A stretch of 64,000 nucleotides of DNA from assembly GCA_030789695.1 (NCBI GenBank), contig CM061142.1, positions 356,537,486 through 356,601,485 of the forward strand, read 5' to 3'. A program made the translations under genes and the position numbers. The notes beneath the pieces were generated by a model that had not been told where the DNA came from, made no database searches, and worked only from the letters and a program-made list of their open reading frames with translations. Numbering within the stretch: the first letter of the stretch is position 1; the number at the start of each line of letters is the position of its first letter. Shown here piece by piece: positions 11,629-24,182 of the stretch. This DNA comes from Scilla litardierei. Taxonomy: Eukaryota; Streptophyta; Magnoliopsida; Asparagales; Asparagaceae.

Positions 11629-14600
11629 CTATATCTCGGATTCACCCATAATCCCCAATTCTCGACGCAACCGCACAAAGGAGTCCTCCTTTAGGGGTTT
11701 CGTGAAAATATCGGCGATTTGCTTTTGGGTTTCAACGTACACTAAAATGATGTCCTTTTTAGCAACATGATCATCTAAAAAGTGGTGTCGGACATCTATG
11801 TGTTTCGAACGGGAATGATGTACCGGGTTCTTGGAAAGACATATTGCACTTTGGTTGTCAACCATGATAGGGCAAGTATCACAATTTATACCAAAGTCTT
11901 TAAGTGTGTGTCTCATCCAAAGAACTTGAGCACACGCGGCACCGGCGGCAATATATTCCGCCTCGGTGGTTGAAAGTGATACGGAATTTTGCTTCTTGGA
12001 AAACCAAGAGACAAGAGAATTTCCTATAAAATGGCAAGTGTCACTAGTACTTTTCCTGTCGGATTTGCATCCCGCATAATCGGCATCACTATATGAGATT
12101 AACTCATATGTGCTAGATTTCGGATAAAGTAATCCAAAATCTAAAGTGTAACTTAGATAGCGAAAAATACGCTTTACCGCTACTAAGTGAGATTCCTTAG
12201 GTTGAGATTGATAACGAGCACATACGCATACGGCGAACATAATATCGGGCCTACTTGCGGTAAGATAAAGCAAACTACCTATCATACCTCGATATAGACG
12301 AATGTCTACATCCTTACCGCCCGTATCTTTATCAAGATGCGTTGTCGTGCTCATTGGAGTCTTTTTCCCGGAAGCACTCTCCATTCCAAATCGCTTTAGC
12401 AACTCCACCGTATACTTCGTTTGGTGGATGAAGATTGCATCGTCCATTTGGCGAATTTGGAGACCTAAGAAATACTTGAGCTCACCCATGTGGCTCATCT
12501 CAAATTGTTCCTTCATAACATTAGAAAACTCTTTGCAAAGAGCAAAGTTAGTAGCACCGAAAATGATATCATCAACATATATTTGAACTAAAATTATATC
12601 ATTATTCGCATGCTTAACAAAAAGTGTAGAATCGGCTTCTCCCATTTTAAAATTCAAATCCAAAAGAAAATTCTTTAGGCGATCATACCAAGCTCGAGGA
12701 GCTTGTCTAAAGCCGTAAAGCGCTTTCTTTAGTTTAAAAACATGATTTGGAAATTTTTCATTTATGAAGCCCGGAGGTTGAGAAACGTAAACTTCCTCAA
12801 CAACATCTCCGTTTAAAAATGCACTCTTAACATCCATTTGAAATAATTTAAAATCCTTATGGCATGCAAAAGACAATAATAATCTAATTGATTCTAATCT
12901 AGCTACCGGAGCGAAGGATTCTTCGAAATCAATACCTTCCTCTTGTCGATAGCCTTGAGCAACTAACCGAGCTTTGTTCCGGACGACGACTTGGTTTTCG
13001 TCGGTTTTGTTCTTGAAGATCCACTTTGTCCCTATGACGGTGTGGTTCTTCGATGGCAATGGAACAAGCTCCCAAACTTCATTTCTCTCGAATTGAATGA
13101 GCTCCTCCTCCATGGCTAAGATCCAAGCGCTATCTTCGCATGCTTCATTAATATTCTTTGGCTCTATCGAGGAGGCAAAGGCACAATGAGCGAAGTAGTT
13201 CACTTGCGATCTCGTCTTGACATTATCATGGATATTGCCAATGACTTGCTCATGAGGATGGTCACGAACGGTATGAAGCCGTTTGGGAATACCTTGATCA
13301 CTAGGAACATTCTCAACAATTTCGTTAGTTGGGTTAGTCTCAATAGAATCAATAGAATCATTAGACTTAGAATTATCAAGTGAATCACATAAGACATCCA
13401 TAGAATCATTATCATTTGAAATTATAGTTGGAACAAATCATTCATTAAATGATACATGAAGCGACTCCTCGATCGTTGAGGTTCGTTTGTTGAATATCCG
13501 GTAGGCTTTGCTACGCGAAGAATATCCAACAAAAATCCCCTCATCGGATCTTGGATCGAATTTGTCCAAACTACCATATGTGTTCTTAATAAAACATTTC
13601 GAACCAAAAACACGAAAATGTTTAACTTGAGGCAACCTAACAAACAACAATTCATAACAAGTTTGTTTAGTGCCGGGCCTCAGAAGTATTCTATTAAACA
13701 CATAGCAAGCGGTGTGTACCGCTTCCGCCCAAAATTGATGGCCAAGTTGGCTATCATCAAGCATAGTGCGAGCACACTCCACTAGCGTCCTATTCTTTCT
13801 CTCAACTACACTATTTTGAGGAGGTGCACGAGGGAAAGAGAAGGTGTGTGTAATACCAACTTCATCACAAAATGTCTCAAAAGACTCATTCTCAAATTCA
13901 CCTCCATGATCACTACGAATAGTGACAATGGTGGTTCCTAAGAGATTTTGTACTTTCTTAACAAAAATTGTGAAGTTTTCAAAAGCTTCATTTTTATTAC
14001 ACAATGAAAATACCCATGTAAATCTTGAATAGTCATCTACAATGACAAGTCCATACCTTGCATTTCCTAAGGAAGCAACTCTAGTTGGCCCAAATAAGTC
14101 TAGATGTAATAGCTCTAGTGGCCGTTTAGTAGAAATGCTTTTCTTAGGTTTAAATGAAGATTTAGGAAGCTTGCCACGTTGACAACAATCACAAAAACTT
14201 TTCTTTTCAAAAACAAGCTTCGAAAAACCTTTAATGGAATTTAATTTAGAAAGCTTATAAAGTGTTCCAAAGTTCACATGTCCAAAGCGTCGATGCCATA
14301 AGTGTTGTTCACTTGTGTTGGCAACGAGGCATTGTTCATATGACTTAGGAAGATCCAAAATATAAATGTCTTTATGACGAGTTCCGGAAAATAATAATTT
14401 ATCATTATCTTTTCTTAAAATGTGACACAATCCTTTCGCAAAGCTAACTTTGTAACCTTTGTCACAAAGTTGGCTTATTGAAATAAGATTGTGATTTAAA
14501 CCACTAACAAGATAAACATCACTAATTAGGGGTTTAGAAGGGTTACCCACTTTACCAACACCTATGATGGTTCCGCTCTTGTTGCCTCCAAATACGACGC

Positions 14601-14745
14601 GGTTTCCATTTGCTATGGGAACCACTCCGGAGAGCAAACTAGCGTCACCCGTCATGTGTTTTGAACACCCGCTATCGAGTATCCAATTTCCCTTGGAGCT
14701 AAATTTAAATTTGTTGCTCCTTTTCTTTTTCTTTTCCTTGAGTAC
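11629..14745 (-). pseudogene. pol: pol of element B: PR-INT-RT-RNaseH, one nonsense codon
   Basis: Copia-order polyprotein. The frame opens at 14745, directly after a TAG. Protease active site LDSGCSKHMTGD; integrase zinc-finger region beginning LWHRRFGHV, then the DDE core (IRSDHGGEF, VERKNRTL); reverse transcriptase with [13 protein letters not shown] and YVDD; RNase H with [16 protein letters not shown] and VDNQSAICL; end GIMGESEI. The single lesion is TGA at 13438, where D has AAT. All catalytic motifs I can read are intact. Confidence 0.9.
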
Positions 14746-14804
14746 CTAAAGATAGAGAATTTCATATCATGGTACCCAAGGTCATTGGGTCCAAAAGATT
14801 AGAC
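14746..14804 (-). other. 59-nt GT...AG segment between gag and pol of B (candidate intron)
   Basis: On the minus strand the last gag sense codons read CCA AAG | GTC TAA, and pol opens immediately after CTTTAG. The segment starts GT (14804), ends AG (14746) and is pyrimidine-rich at its 3' side. Removing exactly these bases joins LPK to VLKEKKKK in frame and leads into the protease. The pol frame is closed by the TAG at its upstream edge, so gag and pol do not overlap. The length, 59 nt, is identical in D (33393-33451). Splicing is inferred; 59 nt is short for a plant intron. Confidence 0.5.
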
Positions 14805-17048
14805 CTTTGGAAGCCAAGTCCAATTGGACTTAGACTTCCCCACATAATTTCTACTATTCACAACATCCGAAAAATAAGCATTCATATACATTTGTTTTCC
14901 GTCCATGCTTGTGTCCTTTGGGCTCCAAATTGTGAAAATCTTGGGAGCCCTCATCCTATTGGGTGCATGCATTCGGCGTTGATTTCTACGTGATGCATGT
15001 TGTGGATAGGCATAAGGAACATGATGGAATGGTGCACAATGAGAATTATTCATATGATGTTGTGGGTGAACATATGCATGTGAGGGAACACGTGCATGAG
15101 GGTGTCTCACATTGTGTGCACGTGCCCGAGAATGTGTTGCATAAAAATCATCATATGTGTGAGACGGTGGAGTAGGACGTGTGTTCCTACGTGGCATGGT
15201 ATTGGTGTACATGTAGGCATGCCCCTTCTTTGGAGGTCCACCCAAAGTGGGTTTCTTTCCAAAAGAGGGTGTGGACGAGGTGGAAGCACCATTGGTAGAT
15301 GAACTACCAATAGAGTGTTTGCTCCCACTTGTTGAGGCTTCGGAAGTTGGCCTTACAAAAGTAGTGACCGACTTGGATGAATTTCCCATCATATACCCCA
15401 AGCCAATGTGGTGTTTGGCCGGAAGTAAGTCTTTTAGGATATTATCCAAGTGGCACTTACCCTTGTTGAATTTGTTGATTCGGCCCAATGTGTCCTCATA
15501 TTTCTCTTTGAGAGAACGCAAAGAAATATCCAAAGTGGATATTTGCGATGTGAGCACATAAACACGAGATTTAAGATTCTAGTTCTCAATACTCAAAGTC
15601 GAGTTTTGAGAAGTCAAATCCTCTATCCTATGTTCTTCCGTATCCTCAATGCTAACATGTTCGAGTTTAGATTTGAGATTATCAATCTCATTTCTTAACT
15701 CTTCAACAACGGTGTCGTTGTTGGTGATGATAGTCTTAGGCGATGTTTGAATGCTAGCTAAGTCATCTTTTACCTTAGTATATCTATTTACTAATTTAGT
15801 GTATTTTGACCATAATTGAGAGTTAGCATTTCTAAGGTCATCCATGGTTACCTCATCGCTTTCTTCATCACTATCATCGGAAGAGGAGGATCCTTGATCG
15901 TGCTCCTCTCTTACCATGAAACACATGTGCGCTTGCTCCACGTGCTCATCGGCCGACTCTCCGCTTGAAGAATCATCGGAGTCGGTGAAGGTAGCTCCGA
16001 CAAGTCCCTTCTTGTTTCCTTTCGTGTACTTCTTGGACTTTTCATACTTTGGCGCCTTCCACTTATCCTTGTGCTTATTGAGGGGACACTCCGCTTTCAT
16101 GTGTCCCGGCTTATTGCACTTGAAACATAAAGGAGAGGAAGAGGCGTTAGTAGAACCAAATTTAGCTTTGTTCTTGAAGTTACCTTTTCGGAAGAAACGG
16201 TTGAACTTCTTGGCCATGAGTGCCATGGACTCCAAGTCCAACTCGTTTTCCGAGTCTTCATCATCGGTTGATGTGGATGTGGATGGAGCGGCCTTAAAAG
16301 CAATGGCCTTCTTCTTTGGCTCGTCTTGCTTTAGGTAGGACTTCATCTTTTCCTGCAATTTGAGCTTGCTATCCTTGCGTACCTCGTATGACATTAGAGT
16401 ACCCATTAGTTGAACTACGGTGTACTTGTTCATGTCATTACCTTCCTCGATGGCGAAGGTACGCTTTTCCCAAGAAGAAGGAAGTCCTTCGATAAGCTTT
16501 GAGCACTTCCCCTTTTGGGTGTAGGATTTGCCAAGAGCCTCTAACTCGTTTATGATGTCGACAAAGCGAGCGTAATACTCCTTCATCTTCTCGTCCTGTT
16601 GCATATGAAACATTTCGTAGTCTTTGTTTACAACTACGAGTTTAGAGTCTCTTACCCGACTCGTCCCTTCATGAAGTATGAGGAGGGAGTTCCAAATTTG
16701 ATATGCACTCTTACATGTGCATATCTTATTGAAGTCCTCGGGCTCCAATGCGCATTGCAAGGCGTTCATCGCCTTGGCATTGCTTACCTCCGCGGCGACC
16801 TCCGCGGTTGTCCATTTCTCGAAGTCTTCTTCTTCGGGCTCGATGTACTCCTTCATTGTAGTCCTCCATAAAGATGCACTTCGGAGGAAGGTTTCCATCC
16901 TACATTTCCAGTACCCGTAGTTGGTACCGTTGAAAAATGGAGGCCTCGTAGAGGAATGTCCTTCCATCACCGAAGATGCTCCTTCACGGTTCCTGAAGGT
17001 GTCATAGTTGGAAGGTGGACGCACGGTCTTGTTGTCGTTGGCAGACAT
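14799..17048 (-). pseudogene. gag: gag of element B (one nonsense codon)
   Basis: Long Sirevirus-type Gag of about 749 codons from ATG 17048 (MSANDNKTVRPP). Capsid region with YWKCRMETFLRS near residue 47; nucleocapsid knuckle CFKCNKPGHMKAEC near residue 310; acidic serine-rich linker; long coiled coil; then a His/Arg/Tyr-rich tail and the end TWLPKV. A TAG at 15579 replaces the Glu codon of an IENEN stretch kept in D; the frame continues unchanged to 14799. SIQTSP within the coiled coil resembles the IQT core of dynein light-chain 8 binding sites, a partner reported for Sirevirus Gag (weak inference). Confidence 0.88.
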
Positions 17049-17060
17049 AGCTGTGTATCT

Positions 17061-17075
17061 GGCTCTGATACCAAA
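17061..17075 (-). promoter_or_regulatory. Primer binding site of B
   Basis: The complement reads TTTGGTATCAGAGCC, directly inside the 5' LTR: the initiator-Met tRNA type of site common to plant copia elements. Confidence 0.9.
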
Positions 17076-18950
17076 TGTAATGCCCTACAAGCTACTGCAC
17101 AAGTACTAGAGGGGGGGTGAATAGTACTTTAAAATAATAAGGAGTATAATTCCAAATTAAAATGCAAACAACTACCAAATCAATTTGCGGAAGCTTAAAT
17201 TGAATGACGACACAAAAATAACAATGCAAACAAGAGATGTTACTGGGTTCGGATCCACCCAAGTCTCCCCGACTTGTTCCCGGTGATCCTACGTCCCAAC
17301 CACCCGGATCCCCTCCGGATACTTGAGTTAGAAACCCTAACTCAAGATTTCCACTATGAAATACTTGTGAAAAACCTCCACAAGTCAAATCATACAAAAT
17401 GTAATTTGTGACTCCCACAACCCGGGATCACAACCACACTCTCACAACCGAGAGTGAAACTTACAAATCAAATATGAAATGAAATAAAGAAACTTCTTAC
17501 CGAACAAAATACCTATGCCTTGAGTATTGCTTACGAATTAGGGCAAGGATGATTTTGAGGAAGAAGTGGCACCAAACCCTAGCTCCAAGATGTAGAACAG
17601 CGATGGAGAGCTTTGGGGATGTTGGTGACCTAGAATCAAGCACTTGCCTTGGAAGGCTTCACACTCAATGAATCTCTCTTTGGAAGTAAGAGTTAGGAGA
17701 GATTAATGAATGGAGGGAATGAGCTTTGAATGAGCTTGGATTGATTTCTCTTGAACTCTAAACTTGCATTAATATCAGCCTTGGCAGCAATGAATGCAGC
17801 CCAACGAGTATTTATAGGAATGAAGAGAGAGAGAGAGAGAAAAACGTTTCAATTAGGGCTCCAACTGCTCTTTTCTGAACCCAACTAGTCGGTCAAAGAA
17901 CAATCACCGACCGACTAGTTTATCAACTAGTCGGTCGGTCACTGAACGTAAACCGACTAATGAGTAAACTGAGAAAAGATCAAAGTACAGACTAAGGAGC
18001 TAGTCGGTCTAAGAAGAGTAGCTGACCGACTAGTTTCACAACTAGTCGGTCGGTTACTCAACGTGGACCGACTAACAGATAAAACTGAAGTCTGAGAAGA
18101 ATTAGACTTAGTCGGTCCAAGAACACATGTTGACCGACTAATTCACCAACTAGTCGGTCACCAAATGAACATAGACCGACTAACAATAAACAGTAAGTAT
18201 GGTGAAAAATTTGGCATGTACAGTAAACTAAACTAGTCGGTCCAAGAAGGAAAGTTGACCGACTAGTTCATCAACTAGTCGGTCGATCAATGAGCACAGA
18301 CCGACTAAAGATAGACAGTAGCTCAAGTGAAAATGTGCATGTTCAGGGAAAGCTCAACTAGTCGGTCACAGAAGCATCACTGACCGACTAGTTCACAGAC
18401 TAGTCGGTCGGTGAGTCAACTTAGACCGACTAACTGTAAACAGTAAAGAGCTAAGAATTAACTGACAGAAACTAGTCGGTCCAATAAGCTTGGCTGACCG
18501 ACTAGATCACCATCTAGTCGGTCAGTTCTTCTTCTTGAACCAACTAACATGCACAAGAAGTCCCGAATCGAAGCGCGAAGCTTCGGGAAGAATTGTATGG
18601 ACTTCTACTAAGATCCTAGAGCTAAGATATGAGCGTTATGAAGAATTAAAACGTAAGACCTACTCAAGGCTTAACATTCTACGAAAGAAGCTTAAAGACT
18701 ATTAAATAAACTTGACGATACCGTCTTCAATAGCTTCAATCGAATCTTCATGACTTCTAAATAGGTCCATAAGCTTCAACGAAGCTTTAGGCATACGATC
18801 ACGTGCTTTAAGAAGTCTTGAGACGTCGTTATTGATATTCATGTGAATTTGGCGACGATCTCCATAACTGCGCTCACAAAGTGTTAGTTCATATTATATT
18901 TATGTTTGTTCATCATCCAAAACCAAATCCGGGGAGTCCAATATCCAACA
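17076..18950 (-). repeat. 5' LTR of element B
   Basis: 1,875 bp, the active promoter copy for this element. On the minus strand: palindrome array (18540 to 17883), TATAAATA (complement of 17809-17816), then leader with hairpins (about 17470 to 17250), ending at the primer site. It differs from the 3' LTR by about 11 substitutions and one GA unit. Confidence 0.93.
17809..17816 (-). promoter_or_regulatory. TATA box of element B
   Basis: The complement reads TATAAATA in the context CCTATAAATACT, identical to the core in D's 5' LTR (30416-30423). It lies directly downstream of the palindrome array. Confidence 0.75.
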
Positions 18951-18955
18951 ATAAC

Positions 18956-19246
18956 CTGCACAGAGCCAGTCCAGAGAGCGATGTCTTTTCTGTGGCAAGC
19001 TGGGACATCGTCAGAACGATTGCAGGAAGAGGCTAGGTTTGTGTCTGGCGTGTGGAGCTGCCACACACGTCACTAGAGATTGCCCGGTTTCGCCATGTGG
19101 AGGGCAGAGCACCAGCCCCATTGCAGAGTAGAGCGCCTGCCCCTACCCAGAGAGGAGCTGTTGTCCATGGAGCATATGTCATGACAGCAGTGGATGGTAT
19201 CATTGCAGGTAACTCCATAGTTTTAGTCTTTCATATTATAGTTTAG
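18956..19246 (+). pseudogene. gag of element A, internal copy 2, 3' part
   Basis: Resumes the frame broken at 7923 with PAQSQSRERCLFC and both knuckles (CLFCGKLGHRQNDC, CLACGAATHVTRDC). A 2-nt deletion just after RDCP, relative to copy 1, shifts the frame, so the tail (APAPTQRGAV, VMTAVDGIIAGNS) is read in another frame to 19246. Confidence 0.8.
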
Positions 19247-20177
19247 CTTATTTTTTGGCTGCTTATGTATGTTTCAAAACTTTTTGTTTCCTTTCAAATC
19301 AAACCTTTGATGTTTTGGTGCTAGCCCACATGATCACAACCCACATATCTTCCCTCATCCATTACCACAACTCCACACGTTTTTCCCAATGTTTTAAAAT
19401 ATGTCATAGGCCTTAAATTTCCTTTCTTTTCTTTCCCTATTTGGAAGTATTATTTTTTTATTGTTATGATGTTGTTAGTACCAGGTATTTTGTTATAGGG
19501 TTATATTTGCGGGTAGGCTCAGAGTGAGATGAGATATGTTGTATCAGTGATTAGTTGATTTTGAACACAAAGATATTAGATTAGATTTCTTTCGAATGAA
19601 AAGAACGAGGCATCCAAGACTTCTTTGTAATACCAATGGGTAACAAACTTAATGAGGACTCTGGATGAATGAAACTATGCACAGGGAAATGAGTACTTAA
19701 TCGATTTGAAACTTGGACGAGTGATAGATAGGAATAGCTAGGATGTGATAGTATTAGTAGGGTGATCATGAGAATGAGTAGAGCCTTTAAAAGCATCAAG
19801 ACTCGATTATTAACTTGAGGTGAGAATGCATTGGAGATGACACGACTTGTTGAGATGAACGAAATGTTAAGAATATGGAATTAATATGATTAGGAGATTA
19901 GATGATAGGGGTAAGGAATGATGTGGCTTGATGGTTCATTGATTATGAAGAATAGATTTATGAGTCAATATGATGGATGATATATTAGGGACGAGATGAT
20001 TGATGACTGGTAGGTGGTGATGTGGATTTATAGCTAAGTGCTAAGATGTGGTTCTAGTTGTAGCATTATCCAGTGGAGGACGAGTTATGACAAAATTTTT
20101 TTGAGGCACGATGTTTGATGTTATGGGATTAGCGATCATTATGTGGAATATGGGAGTTGTAGGCATAAGTGTATATA
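19247..20177 (+). other. Noncoding tail of internal copy 2 of A
   Basis: Collinear with 2548-3480 of copy 1, with scattered substitutions and no supported ORF. It is interrupted at a TATATA run by element C and finishes at 27026-27086, where GGTGGGTAGAA forms the polypurine tract before LTR3. Confidence 0.75.
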
Positions 20178-20394
20178 TGTTGGATGATAATGAACTCAAG
20201 AGAGAGAGATATATAATTTCATTGCTAAGAATGAGTAACCATAGCTAAAAGCCATGGTGCTCTATTTATTTATCTCATAGTGGGGAGGCCAAAAGCCTCT
20301 AGTAGACCAAGGGTCCCCATTACTCTAAGTAATGGGGGACCTAATGAATGGGTAATGAAGGAGGGGAGGCCAAAGGCCTCCCTCATTCATAACA
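20178..20394 (-). repeat. 3' LTR of element C
   Basis: Plus-strand ends TGTTGGATGA...ATTCATAACA. It contains a TATA-like AATAAATAAATAG on the minus strand (about 20261-20273) and several small inverted repeats, such as GGAGGCC/GGCCTCC. Confidence 0.9.
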
Positions 20395-20577
20395 CTCCCC
20401 CTTACACATTCATCACTTCGGTCTCAGCTACTGAGGCATGGGGTGGATACTTCTGGATCCAGAGTAAGTGTGTTTGCCTCGTTAAAACCTTAGCTGTGGA
20501 AAACCCAGTGGGAAACCCCAACAGCTTAAGGAAAAAGAGTGCAACCCTCAGGTTACTCCCCCTGATCCGTACAAGCT

Positions 20578-23500
20578 TCAGTCTTGTAGGTCTTTCAACC
20601 GTCGCATACCAATGTTCTTTACAAGCTTTACAAAAGTACATTTAGGCAATGCCTTAGTAAAAAGATCAGCTAAGTTGTTGCATGACTGGATCTGTCGAAC
20701 TTCAATCTGCTTGTCGTTCTTCTGCTCGTGCGTCCAGAAAAACTTGGGAGAAATGTGCTTTGTCCTGTCGCCTTTGATGTAGCCCTTCTGAAGCTGAGCA
20801 ATGCACGCGGCGTTGTCTTCGAATAGGGCAGTAGGCTCCAGATCACCGGTCTTCAGGCCAGTGGATTGGAGGATGTGTTGGACGACGGAGCGTAGCCAAA
20901 AACATTCTCTGCTGCTTCATGGATCGCGATGAGCTCTGCATGGTTAGAAGATGTAGCAGTAGTGGTTTGTTTTACCGATCTCCAGGAGATAGCAGTTCCT
21001 CCGTAGGTAAAGACAAAACCAGTCTGTGATTTCGCCGTATGCGGATCTGAAAGATAGCCTGCATCGGCATAACCAAGTAACTGGGAGAAGGCACCTCTCT
21101 GGTAGTAAAGTCCAAGGTCTACGGAACCCTGGAGGTATCACAGAAGATGCTTTACTCCATTCCAGTGGCGCATTGTAGGCGCTGCACTGTGTCTGGCTAG
21201 GAGATTGACTGTAAACGCTATATCGGGACGCGTGCAGTTAGCCAGATAGAGAAGTGCACCAATGGCACTTAGGTAGGGTACTTCTGGACCCAGTATCTCC
21301 TCCCCCTCTTCCAGAGGCCGGAAGGGGTCCTTTTGTACGTCTAATGATCTCACGACCATAGGGGTACATAAAGGATGACATTTATCCATTTGGAACTTAT
21401 TTAAAAGCTTCCTGGTATAATTGGATTGATGTAGAAGGATTCCACCTCGTAGGTGTTCAATCTGCAAGCTAAGGCAATACTTCGTTCTGCCTAGGTCTTT
21501 CATTTCAAAAGTGTGCTTTAGCCTTGCAGATATCTCATTAATCTCTGCTGGAGAGCATATGAGATTTAAGTCATCAACGTAAACTGCTATGATGACGAAT
21601 CCTTTTCCCGTTCTTTTGATAAAGATGCACGGGCAGACTTCGTTATTAGTGAATCCTTGCTGTGCAAGGAAATCACTTAGTCTGTTATACCACATTTTGC
21701 CCGACTGTTTTAGTCCATACAAGGATCTATGTAGTCTAACAGAGAATACGTCCCGAGGTATCTCTTTCATCTCTGTGGGTAAGTTAAACCCATCTGGTAG
21801 TTTCATATAGATCTTTTTATCTAAATCGCCATAAAGATATGCAGTCACAACGTCCATGAGCTGCATTTCTAGGCTTGCCAGAGATGATAGGCTTATTAAG
21901 AATCTGAATGTATTAGCGTCCATTACCGGGGAGTATGTATCTTCATAATCGATACCCGGTCTTTGGGAAAAACCCTTTGCTACAAGACGCGCCTTGTAGC
22001 GGACGATCAGATTTTCTTCATTTCTTTTTCTAATGAAAACCCACTTATATCCCACAGGTCTAACACCTACTGGTGTTTGGACTACAGGTCCAAAGACTTT
22101 GCGTTTCGAGAGTGAGTCCAGCTCTACTCTTATCGCCTCGTCCCACTTTGGCCAATCATCTCTGCGTTTACAATCCGCTAGAGAAAGTGGTTCGACGTCA
22201 TCGTCATATTCAGCGACGTGAACGACAATAGTGAACGCAAAATCGTCGACGACGACTGTGCTATGTCGGTCCAGTACCTCCCCAGTACGTACAAAGTTTA
22301 ATGATGTTTCTCCTAATGTTTCCTCTACGGGGGAAATTAGGAGGGGAGAGGTAGCTGTCCTGAGCTCAGTATCCTGTGGAGGGATAATCTTATTTTCACC
22401 AGGAATCTTCCTCTTTCGAGGAACTTTATCTTTTGAACCTGGTGGACGTCCTCTTTTCAATTGAGGTACAGCCATTTCTGCTGCGGGTGGATTGCATCCA
22501 TTTATAGGGATGTCAATCCTAGCTGGAGTGTTAGCAGCAGGGACGTGTGAACGGACGATCTTCTGGCTGTCCGTGAATTTATCCGGCAATTGGTGTACTG
22601 TATTCTGGAAGTGAAGGATCTTCAGGATCTCATCTTCACACAGATTTGTACGCGGATCATAAAGGGACAAAGACTTATTTTCCCAATTAATGGTCTCCGA
22701 AGCTTCAGGCTTCTTGGAATGTTTGCCCAACTTTGGAAAAGTTTTCTTATCGAATTCACAATCAGCAAGGCGTGCCTTAAATGCGTCCCCCGTTAGGGGT
22801 TCTAGGTATCTAATAATCGAGGGTGAATCAAATCCAATATAGATTCTTAGACGACGTTGAGGACCCATTTTGGTCCTCTGAGTGGTGCTATTGGAACATA
22901 GACCGCACAACCAAATATTCTCAAATGAGATATATTTGGAGTTGAGCCGTATGCTAGTTGCATCGGGGATAATGTATTGCCTCCAGAGGGGCGTATCCTG
23001 ATAAGAGATGCGGCATGCAGAATAGCATGCCCCCAAGCATCCACCGGCAATTGGGATTGCATAAGCAATGGACGTGCAATCCATTGGAGTCTCTTTATAA
23101 GAGACTCTGCTAATCCATTCTGGGTGTGAACATGAGCTACTGGATGTTCAACTTCTATACCCGTTGCCTAGCAATAGTCTTCGAAGACTTGAGATGTGAA
23201 TTCGCCCGCATTATCAAGACGTAGTTTCTTGATATGGTTATCGGGGAAATGAGCACGTAACCTAATTATCTGTGCCAACAGCTTTGGAAAAGCTAGATTA
23301 CGGGTGGACAAGAGGCACACATAAGACCATTTTGTGGATGCATCTATTAGTACCATGAAGTACCGAAATGGGCCACTTGCGGGATGAATATGCCCGCAAA
23401 TGTCACCATGTATCCTCTCAAGGAAGCCAGGAGACTCTAAACCCACTTTTAGGGGCGATGGTCTCGTTATTAGTTTCCCCTTGAAACAAGGGGGACAAGG

Positions 23501-24050
23501 AAATTCACCCTTCTGAAGAATCTTCTGGTTCTTCAAATCATGTCCGCGGGATTCAGATAAGATGCGTCGCATCAGAATGGATCCAGGGTGACCAAGTCTG
23601 TTATGCCATAGTTGAAATGGTGGCATTGGCTGGCACGTCTGGTGCTCAGTCATATTGGCTTCAACTGGTTGAATATATGTTTCGAAGAGACCCAACGGGA
23701 GTCCCTTAAATATTTCGCAGATGGTCTTCTGGCCATCTTTACTAAGAGTGACATACATGTATTCAACCTTATTTTCATCTCTAGTTTCTAAGTGATATCC
23801 GTTTAAACGGATGTCCTTGAAGCTTATGAGATTTCTATTTGATCTTGGAGAAAATAGTGCATTATTGATTTTTAGTCTTGTGTTATTTGGGAGCAATAAT
23901 ATTGCATCACCATATCATTCGATTATTTTAGACAGTCCTGAAATTGTAATGACAGGACCGTCATATTTACTTATGCTATTGAAATAGCATTCATCGCGAA
24001 GGATAGTGTGCGTCGAGGCACTGTCCACTAGGCACTCATACATCATCTAT
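20578..24050 (-). pseudogene. pol: pol of element C: PR-INT-RT-RNaseH, broken
   Basis: Protease site CLVDSASTHTILRDE near 24025; integrase zinc finger with LWHNRLGHPG and the CPPCFKGK pair; RT with MDVVTAYLYGDLD and YVDDLNLIC; RNase H with YADAGYLSDPHTAKSQTG and SSNHAELIAIHEA, finishing DLFTKALPKCTF and a TGA at 20578. Lesions: a stop before the integrase, TAG at 23168, a frameshift near 22870, TGA at 21138 and a frameshift inside RNase H near 20890. Too damaged to act alone. Confidence 0.85.
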
Positions 24051-24182
24051 ATAAGAAAAAAAACGATAATTTATTGATGGAAATGTAAAATGCATACATT
24101 CAAAATAAAAGATCGTCTTTATTAAGCATACTAGAGATGAAGCTACAATTTATTCTTTGAAAAGCATAGATAAAGATACGGC

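Larger units (their letters stand above)
7924..18950 (-). mobile_element. Element B: near-intact Sirevirus-type Ty1/copia element
   Basis: 11,027 bp bounded by LTRs of 1,873 and 1,875 bp and by a perfect 5-bp duplication ATAAC (7919-7923 and 18951-18955). Reading on the minus strand: 5' LTR, Met-type primer site, gag, 59-nt spacer, pol with PR-INT-RT-RNaseH order, env-leader region, env-like remnant, multiple polypurine tracts, 3' LTR. Long coiled-coil Gag, multiple PPTs and the env-like position are Sirevirus traits. I count about 11 substitutions and one 2-bp indel between the LTRs, so the insertion is young. Confidence 0.92.

Noticed and set aside
14799..15561. Plus-strand ORFs antisense to B's gag
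   Set aside because: Shadows of the conserved minus-strand coding frame, which D matches on its own coding strand.
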